From Sclerodactyla briareus (Eukaryota > Echinodermata > Holothuroidea > Dendrochirotida > Sclerodactylidae), in contig JAODTK010005755.1 in NCBI GenBank assembly GCA_026419785.1, positions 186,001-250,000 of the forward strand: 64,000 nucleotides of DNA, written 5' to 3'. This document shows positions 36,701-49,599 of this stretch, one piece after another. A program made the translations under genes and the position numbers. The notes under the pieces are model-generated. The model saw only the letters and a program-made list of their open reading frames with translations, had not been told where the DNA came from and did not search any database. Numbering within the stretch: position 1 is the first letter of the stretch; every line of letters begins with the position of its first letter.

Positions 36701-39700
36701 AGTTCGTCACCACATCACCTTTGTTCCATATTGTTAGGCTCCCCGGTGAGGAACAGTGAAGACCTCGAAGACATCATCAGGGACAGTGAGGCTCCCTCGG
36801 CCCCACATCTCAGCTGCGCGCCTTGTCGATTATGTGCAGGTAGAACAGATTCTAATCCTGGAGCTCTCAAGGCGGCGATGAGGACTCCCCCATCGACCGT
36901 TGGGGGGGGGGGAAATCATCCCTTCCGTGTCTGAAACGAGAACGGTGCTATCAGTTAGATATGGTTACTCTTCGAATGGCGAACTTCGTTAAATGACTTG
37001 GCACGAATGAGTATGGAGGTAACCCGTGTTGAAGTATGGGGAAACGGGGAGAATCATCACCATTCTTGTGTTCGGAAACGAGATCGGCGCTATCAGTAGG
37101 ATGTTTGCTCTTCCAATTGTGCCATTTGGTTTAAAAACTTGGATGGAGGATTGTTGTTGAAGAGGGAGAAAATCTGAACCCATTAGTGCCTAGTGGCATG
37201 GCTCCAATTCTGCTCGAGTACTGGGCGCAGTATATCGGTGCTTAGTCTTGTGTTAAGACGTTGTTGGCAACCCTGCCCGATATGCGTTTTTTTGTGTAAG
37301 CCCTTTCCACATTTCTCAGGTGCGCACCGCAGTAACCTGCAGGTTCACAACCGTAACCAAAGTATTGTCCAGATTGTCAGGGCCCCCAGCGGGCCTCTTA
37401 TAAGACGAGTTGTTTCCAATATTGGAGGGAGCCATCACGGAACAGACAAATTGACAGACGATTATATTCAAGGAGATGTGGTGTCAAGCAAAGTGCATAT
37501 ATATTTTTTTTAATTGCAGCCAGAAAAGGTAAAATTCACTCAAACTAGGGAGGAATACAATTAACAGGCGATCGCCCCAGTGTCTCGTCACACTGGTTTG
37601 CGCGATCAGTGATTTATTCTTTTAGTCACCATGCAAACAATTCCAAGGCAATTCCATATGTTTTTGCCGCTTTAAGATCCCAATACCTCTTAAATCTTTC
37701 AACATTAATTGCCATCATGACTACACCCCTTGATCCTCCTACTGTACCTCCCATTATAAACAATACTTTGATTGATAGTTCCCTTCAGATACTGTAATTG
37801 TCCAAACAATGTAACTGGACCTAAATTAAATAAATTCATCCTAATATATCTCAAAGAGTAGCCTTTATACATCGACTACTTCATCAACTCCCTGGGAGTT
37901 CACACCCACCCCTCCACATCCCCTGTCTAGAGCTGGAATAAGCCATCTAATTAGGCTTCCCTGGCAGGAGTCATATGCAGGCCCGACGGCTGAAGCTTAT
38001 GACTATACAGTTATACAAGGAAGTTACCCTCCCGCCCCCCATCTCACCCACCAAAGCTACTGCAGGTGACACCTGACACCATTCTTCTTGAATATGTCCT
38101 GGAGAGTAAGTAAACAAATGACTGAGTCTTTACACTTTATATGGTCAGGTGCAGGGGGCCCAGAAGAGGTTCTGACAGGCTGATGTGAACCTCAAGGTAA
38201 AAAGGCAGGTTTTGCATGGATGAAATCTCTGTCTGTCAAACAAGAACTGGGAATACTAACATTAGGATAATGGAATCACCCGAGGGTTGAACAATGATAA
38301 AACCTTTGTATATTGTGAATAGCAATCTATAATAATAGTGAGTTCAGCCTCATCTCTGTTCAGCAGGGTGCCCCAAGCACTAACCATTCTTACATAAAAA
38401 GTCGCGAGTCTCAAAAATTGGAGCTTGTTGCAATAAATGTTATTATTTGACATTTTGCCATAAAGTGACCTTGAATGACCTTTTGTGACATACGTTTTAT
38501 GAAGAAATGTTACCTTGATCTATCTCAGCATGTCCCGAAATTTTCAGTTTATAACACACAGTCACTTAAAATTATTTGCAGAAAATGTTATATTTGGCAG
38601 TTCTTGACCTCGAATGACCTTTTATGACATGACGGTTTTATGAAAAATGTTGCTCAATGTGAGTGCACAAGCACCAAAAGCATTATGTCTCAGATACACA
38701 CACCTATGCTATCGCCCAAAAGGGATAAATCAACCTTTAGCCACCTTGTAAATTTAAGAAGGGTCAGATTGAAGGGGAGTTGGTTTCGTCTATGTAGAAG
38801 ATATAGAACTATCACAAATCCAAAAATCGACAGTTTTTATTTCCTTGGCCTGTAACTCCTAAATAAGCCAGTTCTTAAAACTGGACCTTTGCACTTTGAC
38901 CTTGTCTATAGCAGGTTGTTTGATACTGAACCCAAAAAGTACCATGACAAATCTCTACGAGCACCCTAGCTGCATTCATTCCAATGTTACTGGCATTAAC
39001 AAAATTCAAAAAAATGTTTGTAATTTAGTGCCAATTTTTCACATTAAATGACCTTAAGTGACCTTACACTGTTGTTAAATCATCGGGATCAAAGGTGTAA
39101 CATCTCCACCAAGTTTAATGAGGATTCACAAGACCACGCCTAATGTTATTGCGAAAAGCTATTAAATTAAACTTGACCTCATGTAAATTACCAAAGGAGC
39201 GTCCGATCGAAGCGGGAGTTGGTTTCCTCCATGAAGCACAAAAGGGCTATCACATATCCAAGATAACCAGTTTTTTTTTTTTGGGCCGTAACTCCTTAAA
39301 TAAGCACATGTATTCAAGACTCAACCTTTAACCACAGACCAACCCGACAGAGGTCAATTGAGGTCAGAGGTCACCTACATGCAGGTCAACAATTCTATAA
39401 CAATGGTTGAACCTCCAGCCTTCACGGATATGCAATTTTCGATGATGGCCAGAAAACCGTTTTGACCCCCTACGTGCCTTGCATGACCTTAATGCATGGC
39501 AGGTTATGAAATTGTAACTATCCATGGATAAATCCACTCCTAGGAGCATTTTACATTCTGATGAACATGCCCAGTGCTATTGCCAAAAAGTTACTATAAT
39601 CAGTTTTTTACCCTACGTGACCTTTGAGACATTCAATAACTTGACGGTTTTTATAAAAATGTTACTCTCCGTGTGAGGCATCCAATCATAGAAGCATATT

Positions 39701-42700
39701 GCATCCAATGAACACGCCTAATGTATTGCGAAAAAAGCATTAAATAAACTTTGGACCCCTTGTAACTACCAAGCTGCGTGTTCCGATCGAAGCGGGAGTT
39801 GGTTTCCTCCATGAAGTCACACAAAGGTCTATCACATCTCCAAAAATAACCGTTTCTATTTTTTTTTGCCCGTAACCCTTAAATAATACATTTAATTCAA
39901 GACTCAACCTTTAACCACATGACCACCCTACATAGGTCAAATTGAGGTCAGAGGTCATCACATCAGGTCACAATTATAGACAATAGTGAACCCTTCCATC
40001 CTCACAAATAGTAAACTTCTCCGATTATTGCCAAAAACCAGTTTTTGACCCTTAAGTGACCTTGAATGACTTAATGACAGGCAGTTTTTATGAAAAAGTT
40101 AACTCTCCAAGTGATACCTCCACTCCTAGGAGCCTTTTGCATTCTGAGAACATGCCCAGTGCTATTGCCAAAAAGTACTAATTCAGTTTTTGACCCCTAT
40201 GACCTTTTAATGACCTTCATGACATGGCGGTTTTTATAAAAATTGTTACTCTCCATGTGATGCCTACCACTCCTAGAAGCATATTGGCATTCCAATAACA
40301 CGGCCCAATGTATTGCGAAAAGCTATTAGATTAAACTTTGCCCCCTTGTTAACTCCAAAGTATGCGTCCGATCGAAGCGGGAGTTGGTCTCCTCCAAAGC
40401 ACACAGAGGGCGATCACATCGCCAAAAATAACCATTTCTATTTTTTTGGGCTGTACCTCCTTGAATAAGCACATTTATTCAAGACTCAACTTTAACCACA
40501 GACCACATGACCAGAGGTCAAATTGAGGTCAGAGGTCACCACATTCAGGTCAACTTTATCACAATGGCTGAACCTTCCAGCCTTCACAGACCTTCAATTC
40601 TCCGATATGGCCAGAAAACAGTTTTTGACCCCTAAATGACCTTGAATGACAGATTATAACTTAATGACCTCTGGGGCCCTCGTCCGAGTGAGGAAAAAAA
40701 AAAAAATAAAATTAATAATTCTAAGCAACGACTAATCGTTGCTGGGTGATCCTTCTGCCATCACACACCATAGCTACATCCCTGGCAACCCTGGGAGTTC
40801 CCAGACCGAGGGCTCATACGTCCCAATTTTTAGAGGTCCCTCCATAATAAGTTACCCCTACACACACAAAAATCTCATCACTTCTTGGAACCCCCAACTT
40901 TGGAAGGTTGTGGTATCCTTGATGAAATATGTAGAAAAATTGTGTCCTGAATTTCTGTTCAAGGTGGCTGGGCTCGCCCATCTGTCGAGACGCTTGATTG
41001 TTGTTTCTCCCTTCCCGCTTCATTCAGCATAAAGAGCATGCTTTATGGAAATTCATACAAGGGCCAACCAAATACACCATAGCAGAGTTAATGCATGGGC
41101 AGATTCAATTGATGAACTTGCCCACCTGCCGTTAAACCGTGTGTTAGTATTGCTCCAACCACGTACTAGACTGCACAGAATTCACATGCAATGTAACATT
41201 GCCTATTGATTTTTCAGGACACAAAAATCTGTGCGATCTGAACGTATGGGACTTTAACTTACTTTAGCTGATCTCCAAAATGAAAATAGGCATTTATGTT
41301 ATATTCATGGAATGAAACCTATCAGGCAATGACATTTAATTTCACTTTCGATATCTCACAAACCTATCAGTATTTCTCAGTAGCATGCATGAAGTATATA
41401 TAATCAGACTAAGGTTAGCAGCTTCCTTTTTCGAGGCTCACCTATAAACGTAACTCTTCGGTCTAGACCCCCAAAATCGTTCTGACGTCCTCTTTCCTCA
41501 TGTGGTTGGCTGTCATCTTCCAGGGTAGGGCCCTACGTGGCTCAGACATCCAGAGGCCCAGCTTCTTGAGGATGCTGATCGTGGCCACCTCGCGGTTTAG
41601 TGTGTAGACGTGCAGGCCAAAACACCTCACCACTGAAATAGGGAGGAGGTACCGGGGGTGATTTATACAACAGAGGCACAACAGATGTAAATAATTCAAA
41701 TATCATGAAATGGTGATCAAAATTTTGTATTACAATCTTCTATATGCCTGTCTCCCCTCCTTCCCCTAATTCGTGCTTCGACGCTTACGACCAAATCCCT
41801 ACTTCCCCAAAACTATTCATACTAAGCAATCTTTTTTTTGTGTGTAAAAATTTAAATCATATAAATTCTGCTAGTTATTGGAAGTCCTTAACTCTACCAT
41901 TCACAATTCGGATTAGTGATCATGATTCAGGATGTTTCTTTTGTATTTTTGTAAAATTATAGAGGAATTATATAACTCCCGCTAGTAATTGGAAGTTCTT
42001 AAATCTACCATTTCACCCTTAAATTGGATTAGTGCTCATCATTTAGGATATTTTGTTTTTTCCAGAATGATCATGGCAACACAAATCTGTAACATGTGTA
42101 TACCATGCCAAAAATGGCTGCCAACAAAAGGTGTTGCAAAGTTATTACTGCTGCAATAACAAAGTTGTGCGAAATTTAGGACAAGACAAGAATTCCGACT
42201 TTCACTGGGGTTGATACAAACTTTTTGAATAGTTTCTGGACCATCCTGTATGCCTGCTCTATACCATAACTCCTGATGGCCTCGTCGTTGTCTTTGATTG
42301 GTTCAATGACGTCAAGGATCTCTTGGGGGATTTCCAATTTGGAGAGCTGGACCAGATTTCGTAATGAATGGTATCCCTGACAGGAAAACAAAATGGGAAT
42401 AATGTCTCTGACCGAGCTCAGAAATGTTGATAATCACCGTCTTTTTGGCATCATTTGGCAATGTATGCTACTGCCACCCTTCTTTCCAATATTACTGTAG
42501 TCCCCCCGCTCCGCTCTTTCTAAGTTATTGTGCCACTGCCACCCCCCCCCCCCCCCACGTTTAGTTATCAACTCTAGCTCAATCAGGAGTTTATTGTATT
42601 TTCTACCAATATAAGATGCACTTTACAGTTGCATGACTCACCCCCAATAATGTATGGTCATCATATGTGTGTCATTGTCACTACAATTGAACTCACTAGA

Positions 42701-45700
42701 TGGTAAGTCATAAAGCTGACTCTGGGGTGTATCATTTTACATGGTTATGTAAGAATAATAGAATGAAATCCACAAAACTTCCTGGTTTGTGAATCTGTGA
42801 ATACGAATCTTACCCCATATTGCACTTTGCACCCCACCCCGCGCCATTGAACATCTGGCAATCTTTTAACAGTAGTCCGTGCTGGCAACCCTATTGTCCT
42901 TCTTATTTTACCAGTGGGACGATTTCTCAAGACGTTCAGCCAATTTGACCAGTGGGTTCAAGCAGCAGCTGGAAAACATTTCCCAGCTATCGATGAGACA
43001 AGGAGGTCCAATTTTTCCACTAGTTTTTAACATATTTCGAGATTTTCTTTAAAACTCACTTCCTCCAACTCATAACCCCTAATGAATGCAACCTTTAGTA
43101 CTCAGTTACAATGATCCATCCTGTCTGGGGTATAAGGGGTGGGCCCTCATATAATTGAGGGGCGAGCGCCATGAGAACAATAGCCGAGCTCACGTGTCCC
43201 ATGGTCTTCACACAGGTCACAGCATGCACTGAAAGATTTTTTTTATAAATAGGAACGATAAGACTATGAATGGTGGGAATGGGTTTTAGTGATTTCACGT
43301 TCAATTTAGCCGCATGGCATCGCAAAATGCGACCACTTTGGCTGCCATTGCGATGTATTTCTAAAAATGTATAGCGTAAAAATGGATACCTTGACACTTT
43401 TTTATCTGGAAAATTACATGACCCACAGCAAAAAATAAATAACATAACTATGTAAAATGTGGCCATCAAAAGTTTTGATGTCTAAAATTAATCGCACGAA
43501 ATCGACCCCGAAGTGCTCGAATGATTTCAATAAATCCTCACCGGAAATCACTGATACCTCCGCAGCACGGACTACGGCCCACAGCAGCAATAATATTGGC
43601 CTACGCTAGCGCTTTACTGTACGAGGCTACATATACAACATGTGTTCGCACCGAGGCGCGGGATTGCGGGATGCCCGCAAACGCGCCAGAATAGCGAGAC
43701 ATAAATTTTTTCTGGAAAATCCGCATCAGATTTTTCCACCGAAGCATTGCAACAACTATGTGGTATAATAGGGTTGCGATGTTCCTACATCGGCGATAGC
43801 TGAAAATATTCATGACCGTACGATTGCAAAACAGCACATGCATGTTTGACCACTGCTGTAGTATAGTACTAACTACTTCTTCCATCGTAGTCTTTATAAA
43901 CAAGCCCAGCCCCCACGAACAGGTCGCTAGTGCACAATCCCTGTGATTATTTTAACCAAGAAGCAGAAATCGAGCAAGGTGCACGATCTAAATTAGTTGT
44001 AAAAACACACGAATGAATGCACCTTCTGTATGATTGTTTTATCAACCTACTATCTAATTAATCACTTTTTGTTCATTCAAAGGAATTGTAGGCTCAACGC
44101 AGATTATATGCCGTATTCTGACGACGATCGTAATAAATCCCTCAACAGAGTCATGGGGAAATTCCTATCGAGTTGAGTGTGGTCGAGAGGTTGGTTTCTG
44201 TCGGGCTGGATTTATATCATTGTGTAGCGTGCTGTGGGAATGGAGCACATTGACTCTCGTGAACAGCTTATGTGATGACCACGTGTTTCTCAGCAGGCTA
44301 TGTTTAAAGCGGGCACACAGTGGTTAGTGATAGCAACATGGCTTTGCATTTACGTAAAGGGTGGATCTGCGATGTCCCGCCGGCGGGGATATTCGCAATA
44401 ATGCAAATACCAGTTCCAACACACTTGGGGCAGTTTTAATCATTTTACAGATTGCAAATAAATTGCGATGTCGCGGCGACGGCGGATCGCCCCCCAAAAA
44501 AAGCGTATGACAGCAATGGATTTTATCATTTCAACTAGGACAAATTGGTAGCCAATAACGGTAATTTCCGCCAGTACCCGTAATTGTAATTGTGCATTTG
44601 ACCATCGTTGCTGCGCTACAACATGCCTGCGAGTACGGTACTAATCCCGATACCAGTTATATCGCGCAACCGTAGTGTACAGTCCCACATATAAGTTACG
44701 TTGATCGCGATCTAGCACAAACTGCAAGATGTTCGATGCCTACTTGTTCAACGTTAGGACATGTAAGAAAGCACTGGTTCCTAGCATCAGACAGTATGCA
44801 CCAGCAATTGACAGCATGTGGGTATTAATATTATTGAGTACAGTGCTTCTCGTTGACCGTCCACAGAACTGGACACGGTACAAATTCTATTGTGCTCTGT
44901 AGCCAATCACTAAAAATAACATGTAACACTGCAATCGGTTTTTTTTTTTTCTTCAAAATAACATTACCTGGTGGAACAACTTAACAAGACCATGTAAATG
45001 GTTAATATGAATCATTTGCATCAAGTCGAGCACTTATTTCCCCCCCCCAAAAAACAAAGGGTTTTTTTTTTCCTTCAGAACAGTGGATTTAGATTTTAGG
45101 CTGAACTTGCTCATGTAACTAAGTGATAGCAATTTCAACAGCATAGTCCCGCCCTCTGGATTTATGGTAATAATTATTTAGATTTGTCCATTTTTTCTGA
45201 CATACAATTTTGCCAATGACACATAAAATCTGGATCAGAAAAAAATTTGCAGAATGTAAGATGTGCCTTTTGGTGGGATATGGTGCCTTTTTCGTTGCTT
45301 GTAGGATTTGAAAAAAGTCTCAGATACCAGGGTATTTCGGTCTCATGACCAAACCCAATATAGAGGCTTATTAGGAGTGCAGGGTTAGCAAAGAAATTGT
45401 ATGACTTTTTCATGTAAAGACAAAATGCTCACAAAATGAATAAATGGTATCAAAAAAACCAATCATGTGTCCATTTTCGCTACACCAACCATATTACCAC
45501 CTTAAAATTGCAACGCTGGTGATGTTAATCTTCCTGTCGTACCCCAGAGGTACTAGATGAGCATGATACCTGACTTTTTGGGGAATAATGATGATGCCAG
45601 CAATCCCACTGGAATGTTCATCATCTCCTATGATTGTGACATCCATTTTAAAGGGCCAATGGTAATGATTACTTCCACTACACACATTGCCCATACCTGG

Positions 45701-48700
45701 ATTGATAATCCCTGGGAGTATCGGGACTGTGATGCAATCTTCCTGCAGTCCCTCTGGACTGTAGGAAGTCCCTCGGCCTCGAAGAATAGTTGTGTGATGA
45801 TGAAGTCGGCCCCGGCGTCTACCTTGGCCTTCAGGTGCTGCCGTCCTGCTCGTAGCTTGCTGCGCATCAGGGTGTCCCTTGGGGTCACCTACAAGGATGT
45901 CAGACACGATAGGATGCAATACGCATGCAAATGTTGATGCAACCCTAATCGGCGTTTGAAATAGCTGGATTTCACATCCAAAAGTGTGTAGGAATCTTAC
46001 TCATGTGAGGAGGCATTTCGCGATGGCGACCGCTCCTCAATGATGCAAGTTGCAACACAACTTTTTGGATGTGCATAGCATTCTGTTTGTACACAAAAAC
46101 TATAGAAAACAAGCAAAAATACAGGTTTTCTACAATTCCAATTCCTTTCCTCCCCAAATTGCTACCAAAGTGTTCCGGCCTATTTCAAACGCCGACCCCC
46201 ATATCGCTGACAAGGCACGTCATTGTCAAAGGTGGCTGGTGGGCCATACAAATTCGCCGACACAACACCCTTCAGTTCCATAAATGACCTACAATTTCTT
46301 GGGAATTACCCTTTGTATGCTCTATTCTCTTATCATTCTTGGGATAATCCAAGTTAAATGACACATCCAGAGTCAGTCCTTGTGACTGACATTCATGTAA
46401 TGTAGGCAATTTGGATTTGACAATGACCCACGCACATTTGACTGAACCATTTGTATGCCAACTTCTTCTAATCATTTTTTTAATAATCAAATAAAATGAC
46501 ACACATTCTAGAGTTCCAGTCTTGTGACTGACCACTCAGGGAAAATTGGACACACAGTAGGCCCATTGGATTTGACAATGAACCCACATCTGACTGACCA
46601 TGGCCGAAGAGTCAGTGGTGCATCAGGCACTACAAGTGCATAATGTTGGAAAATATACAGCATGCTCGTTTAAGAGAGAACGCACATAGATCCTCTACCT
46701 GAAGTCCATAGTTTCAAAGCAGTACAAAGTTCCAACTGCAAAACATAATTAGGTGAGTCAAAGATACTGCCATGTTAATTTATTTTATTCTATCAAAAGA
46801 ATTTTCTTTTGAAATGATGTCACAGGAGATGCAAGAAACACCCATAGACACTGCCCCTTCAATGTTATCCCCCAACAGACTATACAGACGAAAGTAGAAT
46901 TTTCACACACGAAGTTACTGAAATCCCTCTTTCATATCTGTAAAATTCTGTAAACCGATATCCAGCGTTATATTTTGCATCTAACGTGTATTGAATTGAT
47001 CCTGTGGTACCCCCCCCACTACTCCACATCTCAAATATGATCTCTAAATTACAACTTGTTAATAATCTCTTTGTGATACACAAACAGTCCCCCTCCCCAT
47101 CCCATGTACACCTCAAAGGTATGTCGGAAACATTGCCAGTTTTAAATGGCAGGTCTTTAAAGCCCAGGAAAAGGTATGTTATGTCATAGCCCGAGTTCTC
47201 AAGACATGGAGGATGAACCTCATCACCAGTTTTTTGGCTCAATTTCTTACTGTTTTCTTACCTTCTGAAAAATGTCTCCCCGACCGGTGCATATGAAACA
47301 GTTGAGAACTTTCCGATCGACCTACAACAATCTGCAGTTTTGTCTAAAACTCGCTCTTCAGTCCCCTCAGCCATTTAGTTATGCTTCATAATAAATAAAG
47401 TCAGGGACTGCACACCACACCTATTCACTGTCATTCAAGCAAACGTATATTCTGGGAGCACTATTACTCATGGTTTGGGTGTTGGATTTATTTGAAATTA
47501 TATTTCTTTCTCTTCTTCATGATGTCAGCCTTCACCACCTTACAATCCGCGTGGTAATCACCATGGGTACGGTGATAATGGGCAAACGCTGAACTATGCC
47601 TGATAAAACGGACTTACCTACCAGCAACACAATAGTGAAATGCATCACCAAAGTTCTCTCTCTGATATGTTTTGACCAGGTCGACTGCGTAGTTGAAGCC
47701 ACCAGGGGTTGGCTCCCAGGCCAGGTTTCCAGGAACATCTGCAAGCGAACCAGAAATTTTTGACCAGTAAGCTGGTGTGAGGGTCAGTGCTCCTCACATC
47801 GCTCCTTCCTATCCATTTCTTTGTATTCTTGTATTCCATTTCCGCCTTTGACCAGTTTTTGCCCTTATAAATTGATATTTTACATATCAGCTTGGCATGC
47901 AGTCAAAGAAGCCTGAGCCATCAGCTCAATCCTTGCAGTTGGTAATGTTCTATGATCAGAGCCAGACTAACAATTGGGTTTTAAATTCCAAAATCACAAT
48001 ATTTTTTTGTTTCAAATGTAATTTAGCAAAAAACTTATGGCCTGGGAACAAACATCTGATCTCCAACAAAATATAAAACGTTGAACCTCTACATAATTCT
48101 AAGAAAGACTTGCTTGACTCTTGCTCTGAACAACTGAAATTTTGGGAAGGACAAATTTCAGGACCCTACTTGCCCCTGAATTCACACAGCTGTCTACCAT
48201 TTACCGAAATGTGGCTACGTTGTCAACATTTTCACATTCGGCAAACGTGGGTGAAAAAGTTAACACCCAGGTCTTCTATATTTACCCATCTACACTTCCA
48301 TACCATTGGGGAGAAGCGGTAATTCACCAGGTTTTCTTTCTCCAATAGCACAGGAGAAATGGTGACACCTGGCACATGTACCTAATATCTCTTTACAGAA
48401 CGATCAATGACAGGATAATGCATTACGAACCATTACCGACAGATATTACACCCTTTCCTGGTATTGACTGGATCTCAATGCTACTATAAGAGATGCACAC
48501 TATTTTTAACGAGTCACATCATTATGGATTTTATATAAATGCCTCCGAATGAAACGATCCATATCAGTCAGTTACAAATTTCCAATATAGCAAGTCCCAC
48601 AGTGGCTCACCTATTAATATTTAATGACACAAAATTCCCCTCATACTCCAGGATACCATCATTGTCAATGGTAATATCTGACAGTTTGATAATCCTCCAA

Positions 48701-49555
48701 AAAATTATATTATAACTTCACCAGTAGTTATAATCCACCTGGGTTTTCATAATCAAATTGCACAAATTGACCCCTAGATAACCTTTGACCTGATCATCAC
48801 GAACAGATCATCATCTTTTTTGGAGGCAGCAGGCCGCTTGCTTGCACAGGTTGGCTGAAACTGACCCCGTAAATGACCACGATCTGAAAATCCTGCACAC
48901 CCTATATTCCCGAAGTACATCGAACCCCAGGAACGCGACCCCAGGAACACAGCCTCGTAGGGCTAATCAACTTATCCTCGAAATCGGGAACAAATCGAAC
49001 CTCATAAATTTGGGTGCTATAAAACTTATATAACAAAGGGGAATACGCGTAGAACCCCCACCACCATTTCCTTCTAGCATAATTCGTTCCTTCCACATGC
49101 TCCTCTAGAGCACTGTAAATAACCTTACAATCCAAAATCATTAGTAGGTTGTTCAATTATTTAACCAAATATTATTTGTTGACTTGACAAACACAGGATC
49201 CCCTTTTGCAAACATAGCAAAAAGGATCCGATCTATTTGCACTGGCCTGCCGAACTGGGGGAGAAAGACCCAAGCTGATAGGAAAATTCCCAGCCCAGCT
49301 GTTCCTGGGTGGTGTCCTGTTGTTTATGCATGATGACTCTTTTGGCAGACATGCATCCGGTCTAAGTTACACCTAACGCACATATTTGTGACGTCTATCA
49401 CGTCTTCACATTGTAAATAAAGACCATTGTAAAATAGGTCAACAGAAGGACAAAATGGTACGAGTAGGTAAAGAACAATACCTTGACTATTTGAGGTGCA
49501 AAATAATCTCGGGCAGTCATCTCAACTTGAATGGTCTATATCCCCTAGCTTTTTT

Positions 49556-49599
<44 letters not shown>

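Noticed and set aside
36553-36934. Plus-strand Pro/Ser-rich frames that first looked like a retroelement fragment
   Set aside because: The minus strand encodes MTHFR pieces ([20 protein letters not shown]) with proper splice sites, so the plus-strand frames are shadows.
40814-41032. Overlapping frames on both strands near 40.8-41.0 kb
   Set aside because: No match to the MTHFR regions still missing and no splice signals; treated as chance frames.
45494-45919. 141-residue minus-strand frame and a 126-residue plus-strand frame
   Set aside because: The minus-strand frame overlaps the real MTHFR exon but switches frame after an indel; the plus-strand frame is antisense shadow. Neither is a separate gene.
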